DNA of 64,000 nucleotides from Hordeum vulgare subsp. vulgare (GCF_904849725.1 NC_058524.1:487885763-487949762), one strand, 5' to 3'; shown: positions 24,405-35,831, numbered from the stretch's first letter. The notes: a model not told the origin generated them from the sequence alone. Program-made: numbers and translations.

Positions 24405-26648
24405 CTAAGCGACCGAAGGTGAAAGCTTGGAACAGAGGTTTGTGACTCCTCGATTCATCCATCTCATGGTCATCGAAAGAAATCCGTCAATGAGGTTGAT
24501 CAAGTCTCCTTGGCAAACTTTTTCGAATCGCAAAAGAGAACGGAGAATTTTCATGTACTTAGCATACGGAGACATTTTGAGCATATCTGTCAAACGCATT
24601 TGCAGAAAGACAGGTCTAATCATTTCAACAAAGCGCTCAAAATCCTCATCATCCTTTTTCTTGGATGGTTTGGGAGGAAAGGGCATGGGTTTCTGAACCC
24701 ATGGTTTCCTTTCTTTACCATGCTTCCTAGCAGTGAAGTCATTTTTATCGTATCTTCTATTCTTAGGCTGTGGGTTATCAAGATCAAAAGGTTCAATCTC
24801 CACATCCTTATCGTTGCTAGGTTGAGCATCTTCATGAACATCACTATTGATATTATCATTAGGCTCATGTTCATCACCAGATTGTGTTTCGGCATCAGAG
24901 GCAGAGACATCGTTTGGACTCTCAGGTGTAGCAACAACAGGGTTGCTAGCGTGCAGGTTCCTATCATCTTTTTTGTTCTTTCTAGGATGACTAGGTGCAT
25001 CAGTGCTAACTCCTTGAGAATCATGTTCAATTCTCTTCGGATGACCCTCAGGATACAAAGGTTCCTGGGTCATTCTACCGCCTCTAGTGATGACTCTGAC
25101 AGAATTGTCATTCAACTCGTTGAGCAAGTCATTCTGAGCCTTAAGTACTTGTTCTACCTAAGTAGTAACCATAGAGGCATGTTTACTCAGGAGCTTAAGA
25201 TCATTGACATTTCTGTCCACAGAAGCACTTAAATGACTGAGCATACGAGCATTCTGTTCCAATTGTCTGCTGACATAATCATTGAAACTTTGTTGTTTGG
25301 CAACAAAGTTATCAAATTCATCCAGGCATAAGCTAGCAGGTTAATCAAAAGGAATATCACTCTCATCAAACCTACGCAGAGAATTTACTTCTACTACCTG
25401 TATCGGGTTATCGAGACCATGGATCTCTTCGATAAGTGGTAGATTTTTTACATCTTCAGATTTAATGCCTTTCTATTTCACAGATTTCTTAGCTTCTCGC
25501 ATGTCTTCAGGACTGAGGAATAGAATACCTCTTTTCATCGGAGTTGGCTTAGGAGGTGGTTCGGGAATAGTCCAAGCATTCTCATTGCACAAGATGTTAT
25601 TCAATAGGATCTCAGCTTGTTCTACGGTTCGTTCCCTAAAAACACAACCAGCACAACTATCTAGGTGGTCTCTAGAAGCATCGGTAAGTCCATTATAGAA
25701 GATATCAAGTATTTCATTCTTCTCAAGACGGTGATCAGGCAAAGCATTCAGTAGCTGGACGAACCTCCCCCAAGCTTGTGGGAGACTTTCTTCTCCAGCT
25801 TGAGCAAAGTTGTATATTTCCTGCAGGGCAGCTTGCTTCTTATGGGCAGGGAAATATTTTTCAGAGAAGTAGTAGACCATATCCTGGGGGCTACGCACAC
25901 AACCAGGAGCAAGAGAAGTGAACCAAGTCTTAGCATCATCCTTTAGCGAGAAAGGAAACAGCTTGAGGATATAGTAGTGGCAGATCTTTTCCTCATTAGT
26001 GAATAGGATGGCTATATCGTGCAGTTTGGTAAGATGGGCTACAACCGTTTCAAACTCATAACCGTGAAAAGGATCAGATTCGACCAGAGTGATTAACTCG
26101 GGGTCGACAGAGAATTCATAATCCTTATCTGTCACAAAGATAGGAGAAGTAGCAAACTTTGGGTCGTATATCATCCTACCGTTCAGAGATTTTTCTTTCC
26201 ACTTGAGCAGTAGTTTCTCAACATCATAGCTATCCTTACAAGCAAGAAAGTCCTCAGCTATCTCTCCCTCCATAACATAACACTCAGGCATATCAGGCAA
26301 TTCATGTCTAGGAGAGCTAGTTCTAGCAGGCAAAATAGCAGTTTCTACTTCAAGAGTATCAGCGGTTTCAGAAGTATCATCACATTCAGCAGCAACTCTA
26401 GCAATTTGTGCATCAAGGAATGCACCTAGTGGCAAAGCAGTATCAAGCATAGCATCATCATAAGCATCATGGGCAGCAGAAGTAGCATCATCAAGCATAG
26501 GCGACATATCAAGATTTCTAGCAGGAGGTAGTGTCGCAAACTTACTCATAACTGAAGGTGAATCAAGTGCAGAGCTAGATGGCAGTTCCTTACATGTCCT
26601 CGAAGTTGAGGGCAAGACTTTAGTTCTTGGATCTATCGAATTCCTCAT
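24405..26648 (-). pseudogene. Gag of element D with three in-frame stops
   Basis: One reading phase from ATG 26648 (MRNSIDPRTK) to the stop at 24405. It is interrupted by stops at 25473-25475, 25341-25343 and 25158-25160. The gag core is clear: ILKLFPFSLKDDAKTWFTSL, then DMVYYFSEKYFPAHKKQAAL, then EESLPQAWGRFVQLLNALPD, then a D-x-L-D-x-C-A-G segment. The C-terminal part is acidic and then basic (KKDDEDFERFVEMIRPVF, KYMK). In autonomous relatives this tail runs into protease; here the frame instead ends in an unrelated 50 residues, marking where pol was lost. The stops mean this copy cannot make full-length gag. Confidence 0.82.
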
Positions 26649-26698
26649 AGTGATCAGCAGACGTAAATCCCAAATGACTCGGAGAATATAGTTGTGCT

Positions 26699-26716
26699 TC
26701 CCCGGCAACGGCGCCA
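26699..26716 (-). other. Primer binding site for tRNA-Asp (element D)
   Basis: Exact complement of the 3' end of plant tRNA-Asp(GTC) with CCA, 11 bases from the LTR end, identical to element A. Confidence 0.88.
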
Positions 26717-26727
26717 GAAAAAGGTCT

Positions 26728-28142
26728 TGATAACCCACAAGTATAGGGGATCGCAACAGTTTTCGAGGGTAGAGTATTCAACCCAAATTTATTGATTCGA
26801 CTCAAGGGGAAGCCAAAGAATATTCTCAAGTATTAGCAGTTGAGTTGTCAATTCAACCACACCTGAAAGATTTAGTGTCTGCAGCAAAGTATCAGTAGCA
26901 AGGTAGTATGATAGCAGCAGTAGCAACAGTAACCAGTAGCAGCAAAGTAACAACAGTAGCAACATAGTAACAGTAGCAGCAGTGACAGCAGTAGCGGGAA
27001 AGTAGCGTAGCAAGGACCAGTAGGAAAAACTCATAGGCATTGGATCGATGATGGATGATTATGCCGGATGCTATTCATCATGCAACAGTTATAACACGGA
27101 GAGATAAGTAACTAGCTCCAGTTCGTCAATCTAATTAGGCATGTATTTCGTATGTAGTCATACATGCTTCGGGAAAAGAACTTGCATGACATCTATTGTC
27201 CATCCCTCCCGTGGCAGCGGGGTCCTAATGGAAACTACGGGATATTAAGGTTCCCCTTTTAATAAAGAACCGGACCAACGCATTAACATCTGGTGAATAC
27301 ATGAAATCCTCAAACTATGGTCATCACCGGGAGTGGTTCCGGCTATTGTCACTCCGGGGTTGCCGGGTCATAACACATAGTAGGTGACTACAACTTGCAA
27401 GATAGGATCAAGAACACACATATATTGGCGACAACATAATAGGTTCAGATCTGAAATCATGGCACTCGGGCCCTAGTGACAAGCATTAAGCATGGCAAAG
27501 TAGTAGCAACATCAACCTCAGAACATAATGGATACTAGGGATCAATCCCCGTCAAAACTAACTCGATTACATGATAGATCTCATCCAACCCATCACCGCC
27601 CAGCAAGCCTACGATGAGATTACTCACGAACGGTGAAGAGCATCATGGAATGGGCGATGAAGGAAGGTTGATGATGACGATGACGACGATTTCCCCTCTC
27701 CGGAGCCCAGAACGGACTCCAGATCTGCCCTCCAGAGGAAGAATAGGAGGTGGCGGCGCCTCCGTATCGTAAAACGCGATGAACTCTTCTCCTTTATTTT
27801 TTCCGGACGAAAGGGACTAAATAGACCTGAGATTGGAGGCGGTGGAGCGTTGTGGGCCCCACAAGCCTGCCAGGCGCGGCCGGGGCGCGCCTGGTGGGCT
27901 TGTGGGCTCCACTTTCCACTTCCTCCGCTGATTCTTGCGCCAGTATTTTTCATAAATTCCACAAAAATTCTCCGTAAATTTTCAGGTCATTCCGAGAACT
28001 TTTATTTCTGCGCAAAAACAACACCATGGCAATTCTACTGAAAACAGCATTAGTCCGGGTTAGTTCCATTCAAATCATGCAAATTAGAGTCCAAAACAAG
28101 GGCAAAAGAGTTCGGAAAAGTAGATACGACGGAGACGTATCA
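26728..28142 (-). repeat. 5' LTR of element D
   Basis: 1415 bp, TG...CA ends, followed by the target duplication CGTGA at 28143-28147. U3 contains the GGGCCCCACAAGCC block near 27855. Short frames in the LTR are not genes. Confidence 0.92.
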
Positions 28143-28147
28143 CGTGA

Positions 28148-28341
28148 CACCTGGATATCACTACCTGGCACGTGAAGTGATGCATCATAGATTGGTGGAC
28201 TGGCATGTCCAACGCTTCCATCCCAAATAGGAAGACTATACGGCCTTGCTCACAATGCTTGCCTGGTTAGAAATATATGGAACAAAAAGAATGCAAGAGT
28301 CTTTCATCACCGGAGCACCCTCATGATCCCTCTTGCCAACA
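28148..28341 (+). pseudogene. LINE reverse transcriptase 3' end, copy 2
   Basis: A diverged direct repeat of about 19130-19310: GGCACGTGAAG, GATTGGTGG, TGGCATGTCCAAC, CTTGCTCACAATGCTTGCC, AAGAGTCTTTCATCACCGG and CCAACATAAGG recur in the same order. Frameshifts remove coding capacity. Before element D inserted, the two copies lay side by side. Confidence 0.6.
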
Positions 28342-28344
28342 TAA

Positions 28345-28775
28345 GGTTGGTTGTAATGGAAAGTAACATATACTAGTATCATGCATATGATACTAGTATA
28401 TGGTAATACATCTGTAATGCATAATATCATAGTTAGTATCATAAGATAATTCATTTATTGTCATCCATGACACATACTTCCTCCGTTCCTAAATATAAGT
28501 TTTTTTAGAGATTTCACTAGGGGACTACATACGGAGCAAAATGAATGTATTTACACTCTAAAGTATGTTTATATATTCGTATATAGTCCTTTAGTGAAAA
28601 CTCTAAAAAGACTTATATTTAGAAACGAAGGGGGTAATAACACAATATTTAATATGATGTGTATCATGATCAACTCTCTCTTTCTTCATTTATTTCTATA
28701 TCACCTCATCAAAATTGACTAATTGACACGCATGATACCACCTATAATGGAATAATACTTCCATTATGACCATCA
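28345..28775. mobile_element. PIF/Harbinger (Tourist-like) MITE with a nested Stowaway
   Basis: Terminal inverted repeats GGTTGGTTGTAATGG and, inverted at the right end, TGATGGTCATAATGG, flanked by TAA at 28342-28344 and 28776-28778. The body contains ACTAGTATCATGCATATGATACTAGT, written here as two halves of one palindrome. A second member of the family is at 32140-32412. The Stowaway element at 28477-28634 interrupts it. Confidence 0.75.
28477..28634. mobile_element. Stowaway (Tc1/Mariner) MITE nested in the Harbinger MITE
   Basis: 158 bp, starts CTTCCTCCGTTCCTAAATAT and ends ATATTTAGAAACGAAGGGGG, flanked by TA at 28475-28476 and 28635-28636. The ends are the usual Triticeae Stowaway type with a few changes. 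Confidence 0.85.
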
Positions 28776-28778
28776 TAA

Positions 28779-29880
28779 AGAAAATGATGTGAATGTTTAG
28801 GTCTTGACATGGGAAAGAGATTGGGTATAATTATGACAGGAGAGTAATGACCTAATGTGATGTGGGGCCTTGGACCATGTAACAAACTCTGTTCTCTCTT
28901 AATTAATTGATGGACAAATCTTTTTCCTTCCTTCCAAAAAAATATTAAATATTCAAAATATCTTATATTTGTGAAAAGAGGGAGTAGATTACATAACTCA
29001 CAAGTTTTGTTTTATCAAAACACAAATATTCACAAATGAGAATCAGCAAATCTAATCTAGCAGCGCACCTTGTTTGGTAACAGTAGTCAAGTCTCCTTTA
29101 AAAAAACAGTAGTTAGGTCTGTTAACTGACACCCAGTTTCATCTTTCATACAGCGATGCAAACATCAGACATTCCAATTATCAACAACACCTATCTCCTA
29201 CTCCGTCCGTTCACAGTTATAAGAAGTTTTGGATATTTCAATATGGATCATATTCTAAAATGATTGAACAAACAACTAAAACACGACTGCACACATCCGA
29301 TTCAGAAGAAAAAAAGCTGCATAGAACATCTTACCATTTAAGCTCCAGCAAAAACTTAGTATGCATATTTACCAAAGAAAGAGAGGAAACAATGCATAAG
29401 GCAATTTTGTATACTCAGCCGTGGGAGAAGGAAAAGAAATCAAAGAATACATGTACGCAATCAAAACGTAGCAGTTTGCCCGGAGGAATCCACAATTAAT
29501 ACAACGAAATCTCATGCGCTGAAGGCTCGGGCCCTGTGGTTTCTACAGGAAGAACGGACCACCTTCGACAACAGCCTGCAGCGCTGAGAGACCGAAAAAT
29601 TCCGATATTATTAATAATGGTTGGGCTGATATAATCTTCTAACATAACCTAATGTGCTATTAGTGGTGTATAATCTCTGCCTGCTACGGCGGCCGTGGTG
29701 GTCTCCTGCTGTACGGTAACTCAACTCAAAGTGGTTGTCTATAAGGAACACCTGTCAGATCACTCCATCTGTGCGGATCGTCGACACTATGTGCCGCTTC
29801 TTCGGCTAGCAGAATGACTAGCTAGTGGCTCAACCCCTCAGATTTTGACCAAAGTAACCTACCCTGGAATCATTAAGTTT
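28779..29880. other. Intergenic/3' flank of the GT14 gene
   Basis: AT-rich, no gene seen. At about 28920-28987 and 29200-29250 there are single Stowaway-like ends (...GAGGGAGTA and TACTCCGTCCGTT), probably degraded MITE relics. The GT14 3' UTR should lie in roughly 29500-29880, but I see no canonical polyadenylation signal that fixes its end. Confidence 0.5.
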
Positions 29881-32800
29881 TTATAAGCAATGCTTGTCGT
29901 CGAAGCCTTCCTCAGTGAGCAGGCCTGTGACGAGTTTCTTTATCCTGTCCGCGCCAGGCCCCGGACGGAGATCTTGTACACGCTCGACACTGAAGTGTTT
30001 CCCTTTCACTGTTGTGTTCAACAGATCCAACCATCCACCGGGCACGAAGCCATCGGGTTGACGGCCCAATATTTCCTGATCAATCTTGTCTAGGACAGGA
30101 TCTTCTCTTCCAAACTTCCTTGCAAAGGGCGCATTGCTGCTAAGCATACCGTCGAAGTCATTGAGGGTGAGGTAATGAGGATGCTGCTTTGGTGGGTTAT
30201 CCCATGAAATGAAATGTAGATCATGGTTGACTGTGGTGTTGCGGAATTCTGGAACATTGCAGATGACTGTGTGGAAGTAACCCTCTGGTGAAGAGAGAAA
30301 ATTGGCATAATACATCAGGACTGTCCTTGGAAGATTGTCCCATCCCCATATGCAGTATTCAATGAACCGATGAGTAAGCATCATCCATGCAGAGCCTGAA
30401 ATATGATAAAATAGAGAAAAACATGCAGTATTAACAATTTAACATTCCACAAGTACAAGGTGGAGAAAAAAATACAGAAATAAAAATTAACATGTAGTAC
30501 AACAGAATTGTAGTCTATCTACCAGAAGTACTATAAACAAAAATACAAGGACGACTACAGAAATAAAGGGCAGTATGCAAAGCTGATGCCTAATTATCAC
30601 GTACAATGTAATTTAATAACAATAGTACTTATGAGAAGCATATCATGGTATGAGCAAACACAATCTTAGTTACTTTCTAAGCTATGACTTATGAAATGGG
30701 GATTGCCATGGCACACTAGCAACATTAATGATGCAATGGGAATATGTTTTTAGATGAAGAAATGTGAGAACGTCAATTTCACCAATGCAAGACAATAAGT
30801 GCCTGAGGTGATAGGCGCCGGTAGGGAGACGGGACTGAGGAGAGTGTCATTCTACCACAGCCGTGGGAGCGGGGTGAGAGAGGGAAGATTATGGCTATTT
30901 TACGGAATAGTACTGGATCAGCATTGTCAGGAAAGAAGGAACCTAACCAGTCAGGGATTTGTATTGTGGAAAGGCCTCGAGTAAAGGACTAAGCCCCAAG
31001 GCAAAACATCCAGAGTATGGATGGCATGCAGTTGATAATGATTCAAGCAAAGAAGAACCGACATATTCTCATTTCGTATGTACCTAATCTCCTCAGCCAT
31101 AACAAATGGCTTTCTTGAGCACGCAGTTATTCTGTTGTGACTCTAGGCTCACAACATTTGATGATTGCAGTGCTATCAATCAATTCCAAGTGCAACGTAT
31201 AGTTTTGATGCATATGTCTTGATTAATACTAAAAGAAGAACAATGTTGAAAAAGGAGAGGTAAATGTTTAGATAAACTCAACTTGTAGAAATGGAATCTC
31301 CATTAAATCAGATTACTAGGCAAAAAAGTAAATGCTCTGAACTGACTGATTGGTTCATGATGATGCTTACTTAGTAAGTACTCCCTCCGTTCCTAAATAT
31401 AAGTCTTTTTAGAGATTCCATTACGGACTACTCCCTCCGTTCCTAAATATAAGTCTTTTTAGAGGTTTCACTATTAGACTACATACGGATGTATATAGAC
31501 ACACTTTAGAGCATACATTCAATCATTTTGTTCCGTATGTAGACCCCTAGTGAAATCGTTTAAAAGACTTATATTTAGGAACGGAGGGAGTACATAGGAA
31601 TGTACATACTTTAGAGTGTAGATTCACTCATTTTGCTCCGTATGTAGTCCATAGTGGAATCTCTAAAAAGAATTATATTTAGTAACCGAGGAAGTAGGAA
31701 ACAAGATAACTATCACTTGTGTCATCGTTGGTCCAAAGTTGGTCTATCTCTATACTGAAGAAAAAAAATCACTCTGAACTCTGAAGACATCGGCGGAGCA
31801 AAATCTTAACACTGGACTTGATACTCTAAATTTAGTTCCCTTCAAGAAGATTTTGAATGCCTGGACAGAATTGTGTGGCACACTTGGAGAACTACAATGA
31901 AAGCTAATAAGCTATTCAGCCCACCACTGCTATCTTCATATTTTTCCCTTTTTTGACGTAAGAAATAAAGTGAACATTGATAAGAGATTATGTTGATGTA
32001 GCAACTGTTCGGTGTTCAATGATAAGAACATATAAATTAAAATGCGAGTTTCCAGAAATAGTACTAGGTACTACTAGTGATTAGTAGCATTAATTGATGC
32101 AACATCACATTAAAACTAGTTTACAACTTGGCACTAGAAGGCTGGTTGTAATGGGTAGTATCATATACTAGTATCATGCATATGATACTAGTGTATGATA
32201 CCACATCCGTAATGCGTAGTATCATATGTTAGTATCATGGGGTAGTTCATTTATTACCATGCAAGACACATAGTAGCACAACATTTAATATGATATGGTA
32301 TCATGATACGATACTCAACCCTCTCTTTCTTCATTTAATTCTATGCCACCTCATCGAAATTGCCTAGTTAGCATGCATGATACTACCTATGATACTCCCA
32401 TTACGGGCAGCCTAAATGTTTTAAACGCTGAGCTAGTAAAACATAAGAACCCTATCATACAAGAGTTCATATCATGGCTCATGCTTACCAAAAAAGAGTT
32501 AGCCTTTTAACACAAAGATGTAAAATATAAGTGTTCCTTTTGCGTGCCTCTCAAGAAAATTCAACAAGCAATAGGATGAGCTCTCAGTAATAGTAGATCA
32601 TAATTTCACAACGAAATAATAATTAAATGATAAATAACACTAGAATGTAAATGCACGGTAATTATCAGCAACTCAAGTGCGGAAAAACGAAGGACATGAA
32701 CAACATAGCTGATATATTGCATTAGCCATCAGGGAGGAAACATTTACCAGTGAAGAGCTTGAACGCGGTCGGCACACTTCTTTTCTCTGTAATCCAGAAA

Positions 32801-34297
32801 ACATCAGACTTCTGCAGGCTATATAGGCCTGGGTCGACGATCACAGGCTTTGCCCTCTGGTACCTACACAGAGACATTTAGCCACCGCACAACTTGTATG
32901 TGAACAAATAACAGCAAAATTCCATGCTTACTCCTTCCATCCGATGTCACTGGTATGCTCGATGAAGTTAAGCTCCCTTGGCAGGCCAGAGAGCACATAC
33001 AACAGATCTGCAAATAATGCAAGAGAAGTCAGATAAACAGAGAGCTGTGCTATGTTAATCCTACATCAGTCCCTTATTCCTCAGAGACAAATCCTACTAA
33101 TTAAATCCAAGTGGGATCATAGGCATGGCAACAAAGTTGGCACCGCAGCAGAAAGGAAGATGAGCACAGGGCAGATATCGGATTTGGAACGACCCACTTT
33201 ATTCCCATGAACAATCCAGAACAAGCCAATACAGGAGTAGATCGACACGGGAAAGGTGAAGCAGGATTGGGTTCAGGAGAAGAGACCAGCAGAAGCATCC
33301 ATATATCCATATAAAGAAAGAAACGCCCAAAGATGTGGTGGCTTCCCCCATATACCACCTAGAACGGACATAAGTGATCAAATCTAACCAAATCCCCAAA
33401 CCAGTGGAAGCAACTGTGCATAAATTAACCTAGACATGGCACTTCAATTAATAAGCGTATAAAAATCGCGTCTTTTTCCCCCGAACTGCTGTTCGACATA
33501 ACCACGGGCGTCCAGTTTGAAAATTGGAGCCCCGGTAGCCTCCAGTGAGCGCGACGTGGGTTTGATCTCGCCGAAATCGGCACGAGGGCGAGCAGAGATC
33601 GCGAAATTCGGATCGGAGGTGGTGTGTTAGTGCGATCCAATCGCAGAATTGAGGTGGGGGTTGCAGATCGCATCTGCCCGCGCTTACCGTCCTGCGAGAC
33701 GAGGGGGTAGTCGGAGGCGGAGAGGTTGATGAACCAGTCCCAATCGCCGCCGTCGCGCAGGAGGATGGCGGCGGCGTGCAGCGTGTTGGCCACCATGGTC
33801 GGGCCCCGGTAGGTGACGAGGTTGGCGCGCGTGACGACCTTGACGTTGCGGAAGCGGGAGTAGACGGGGTCGGCGCGCACGGCGGCGGCCAGGTCGGCGC
33901 GCTCGGCGGCGGGCGCCTCGAGGTCGAGGTGCACGACGTAGCGGTTGGCCGGGTGGTAGAGCGCCCTGAGCGTCCGGCGCAGCGCGACCCCGTCCCCGGC
34001 GGAGCCGGACACGAGGTAGGCGATCCTGGGCACGGCGCGGTGCGGGCGGGCGTGCGCCTCCTGCTCCTGCTGCCGCAGCTTGGCCTCGACGAAGAGCGGT
34101 TCCGCGGAGGCCGCGGACGGGAGCGGGGAGAAGGAGAGGAGCAGCGCCCGGGACGAGGAGAAGAAGAGGGAGGCCGAGATGAGGAGCGACGAGAGCAGCA
34201 CGGATGCGAGCAGCGGCGCCGCCCACCGCCTGTGGTGGTGCAGCGGCCCCGCCGATGCGCCCCCGCTCCCCGGCGACGGCGGCTTGGTCTCCATCAT
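29881..34297 (-). CDS. GT14-family glycosyltransferase (beta-glucuronosyltransferase GlcAT14-like), 4 exons
   Basis: Exons on the minus strand: 34297-33688, 33007-32932, 32863-32748, 30395-29881. Every intron has GT (GTAAGC, GTAAGC, GTAAAT) and AG ends, the phases fit, and the spliced frame is 438 codons plus TAA, normal for the family. Residues 24-50 form an N-terminal membrane anchor, as expected for a Golgi type II protein. The Branch/GT14 domain follows: PRIAYLVSGSAGDG, VTYRGPTMVANTLHAAAILL, DWDWFINLSASDYPLVSQD (exon 1), FIEHTSDIGWKEYQRAKPV (exons 2-3), FKLFTGSAWMMLTHRFIEY, HDLHFISWDNPPKQHPHYL, FGREDPVLDKIDQEILGR (exon 4). Known relatives add glucuronic acid to arabinogalactan-protein glycans; the exact substrate here is inferred. 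Exon 1 is very GC-rich, as is usual in grasses. The first of two adjacent ATGs is used as the start. No lesion was seen. Confidence 0.93.
31381..31694. mobile_element. Stowaway MITE in GT14 intron 3, itself containing another Stowaway
   Basis: Outer copy with ends CTCCCTCCGTTCCTAAATAT and ATATTTAGTAACCGAGGAAG, flanked by TA at 31379-31380 and 31695-31696. It is split at a TA dinucleotide by the inner copy at 31431-31590. Confidence 0.88.
31431..31590. mobile_element. Inner Stowaway MITE
   Basis: 160 bp with ends CTCCCTCCGTTCC and GGAACGGAGGGAG, perfect inverted termini, flanked by TA at 31429-31430 and 31591-31592. Its intact ends show it is younger than the outer copy. Confidence 0.9.
32140..32412. 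mobile_element. PIF/Harbinger (Tourist-like) MITE in GT14 intron 3
   Basis: Ends GGCTGGTTGTAATGGG and CCCATTACGGGCAGCC; flanking triplets GAA and TAA are close to the expected TWA duplication. Same family as 28345-28775 without the nested Stowaway. Confidence 0.75.
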
Positions 34298-34860
34298 CGC
34301 ACCCTCGCCGCCCCCTTGTCTCTCTCGGTCAATCTATGTTTATAGATATCTCTCTCCTCCTCCGGCCTGGCGTCCGGCGGGATCGCGCTCCGTCCGTGGG
34401 GGATCAGTCGCCGGGGCGCGCGGCGGCGGTGGTGCGGGATTAAATGTGGCCGGCGACGGTTGGTGTTGGTGTTGTGGCGTGTCGTGGGGGGTGGGGTGGG
34501 GTGGGGTGGTGCTGGTGGTGGTGAGACTACCGCTCGCTCGCTCCCTCCTCTCTCTCTTCCCTCTCTCCAGGGGCAGGGGCAGGGGTGGACGGGGCGCTGG
34601 CGGGTCACGAGACGAGGAGGGCGGAGGCAGGTCGCGCGGAATTAAGCGCAAAATCTACGGGGGAAACCGTGCAACCCTCCGGTTGGTGCGTGCGTCCCTG
34701 CTGACGGACGAGCTGAGCTGAGTCGAGTCGAGTCGGGTTGGCCAATGCGCACCGCCCGATGGAGGAAGTGGAGTGAGGAGCTGGGTTTGGAATTTCGGTG
34801 CCGAATCGGGGAGGGGAGATGCCTCTCATCTGGGATGAACTTTCGATGTTCGATTTGTTT
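34298..34860 (-). promoter_or_regulatory. GT14 5' UTR and core promoter region
   Basis: About 550 bases between the ATG and the TATA box, GC-rich near the gene. The plus strand has a G-rich run with four or more G4 tracts at 34486-34509. CT-rich stretches near 34530-34570 (plus strand) are microsatellite-like. Frames found here on both strands are low-complexity and not supported as genes. Confidence 0.5.
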
Positions 34861-34880
34861 GCACTCCATCCTTAGGCCAG

Positions 34881-34888
34881 CTTATATA
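34881..34888 (-). promoter_or_regulatory. Candidate TATA box of the GT14 gene
   Basis: TATATAAG on the minus strand, about 590 bases upstream of the ATG. It places a start site near 34850. No other TATA box fits as well between here and the ATG. Confidence 0.5.
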
Positions 34889-34996
34889 GGAGTATTATTA
34901 AATAAAATACTACTGTATACGAGTACTACAGTCAGAGTGCATTTACACTTTTTTCTCCAACTCCAAAGGTGGTCGTGAGGATAAGTATGTGAATAA

Positions 34997-35281
34997 GAGC
35001 AAGTACAATAGAGCTGAGTCGGCTGACTATAAGGAATAAACTAATATATTTTTGTTTAGTTAGAGGAATGAGAAGAGAAGAGAGAAGGTAAGCAGGCTCT
35101 TAGCTCAGAGTCAGCTCTAGCACGTGCTCCTAAGCATTTTATGAGTATGAAAAGTGGACCATATAATAAAGAACTACTACACTTTTGCAATGAACTATTA
35201 TACATGTTGGCTACAAGGTGAGCTATAGATGACATGGCAATGGCTTATAGCCAGCAGCTGGCTATACTATTGTACTTGCTC
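34997..35281. mobile_element. Tourist-like (PIF/Harbinger) MITE upstream of the GT14 gene
   Basis: 285 bp with perfect 15-bp inverted ends GAGCAAGTACAATAG and CTATTGTACTTGCTC, flanked by TAA at 34994-34996 and 35282-35284. It lies about 110 bases upstream of the candidate TATA box. Confidence 0.9.
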
Positions 35282-35334
35282 TAATCGAAACACCGACGTC
35301 AAGTGGAGTACAATTTAATGGTGGTAGTAATTGG

Positions 35335-35580
35335 GTGTTGTTGTTGTTTTTTTACACACAAACAGATGCAAGCGCTCATATAAATGCACATACGCTTATC
35401 CTTACGAACACATATAGGCATTCCTTATCCTATGAGCATCTTCAAGAAACTGGACCAATATGTCATCTTGAGATTTATAGAGTTACCGTCGGCGTTTTAT
35501 TGTCGACAGAAACGTCTTTTCTTACTGAATGCGCATCTACGATAACCTTAAAATAAATTCAAAAATAATACGATCATCGT
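35335..35580 (+). repeat. Dispersed repeat fragment of unknown class
   Basis: The stretch around CACACAAACAGATGC, ATGAGCATCTTCAAGAAACT and TTACTGAATGCGCATCTACG resembles a sequence I recall as common in Triticeae intergenic DNA. I cannot assign a superfamily. The frame at 35335-35556 is probably incidental. Confidence 0.4.
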
Positions 35581-35645
35581 TTCTCTAATTATTCAATCAT
35601 GGGTTGGTTTGTTGTTACTCTATCCTTCGAGGACAGTTATTTTAG

Positions 35646-35831
35646 ACCAAACCTAGACAAAAATAGTAAGCATGCAATATAACGACGTAATTAATACTGG
35701 TATTATAATCAAACATAGCCAAAAAAATAAGCATGTAATATAATGACATAATTTAATACAGGTATTATAACCAAACATAGAGAAAAAGAAAAAACATATA
35801 GTAGAACGACATTATTTAATACCAGTATTAT
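35646..35831 (+). repeat. Three tandem 62-bp direct repeats
   Basis: Units begin at 35646 (ACCAAACCTAG), 35708 (ATCAAACATAG) and 35770 (ACCAAACATAG). Each contains an AAGCATG/AACATAT segment, an ACGACGTAATT-like segment and ends in a TAATAC...GGTATTATA-like palindrome. All three are exactly 62 bp. Confidence 0.8.

Larger units (their letters stand above)
19326..28142 (-). mobile_element. Complete Gypsy-type element D, gag plus ORF2, no pol
   Basis: An 8817-bp element with LTRs of 1417 and 1415 bp and a perfect target duplication CGTGA at 19321-19325 and 28143-28147. On the minus strand the order is 5' LTR (28142-26728), tRNA-Asp primer site, gag (26648-24405), an LTR-like non-coding block (about 24370-24130), ORF2 (23764-22695), 2 kb of non-coding sequence, a polypurine tract (CTTGAGGGAGT, ending at 20743), and the 3' LTR. 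No RT, RNase H or integrase is found, so it must be moved by a partner element. It splits a duplicated LINE relic. Confidence 0.9.

Noticed and set aside
24510..25232. A 240-codon plus-strand frame
   Set aside because: It is antisense to the gag of element D; composition and lack of any domain show it is a shadow.
33776..34721. Plus-strand frames of 189 and 213 codons
   Set aside because: They are antisense to GT14 exon 1 and its 5' UTR and arise from high GC content.
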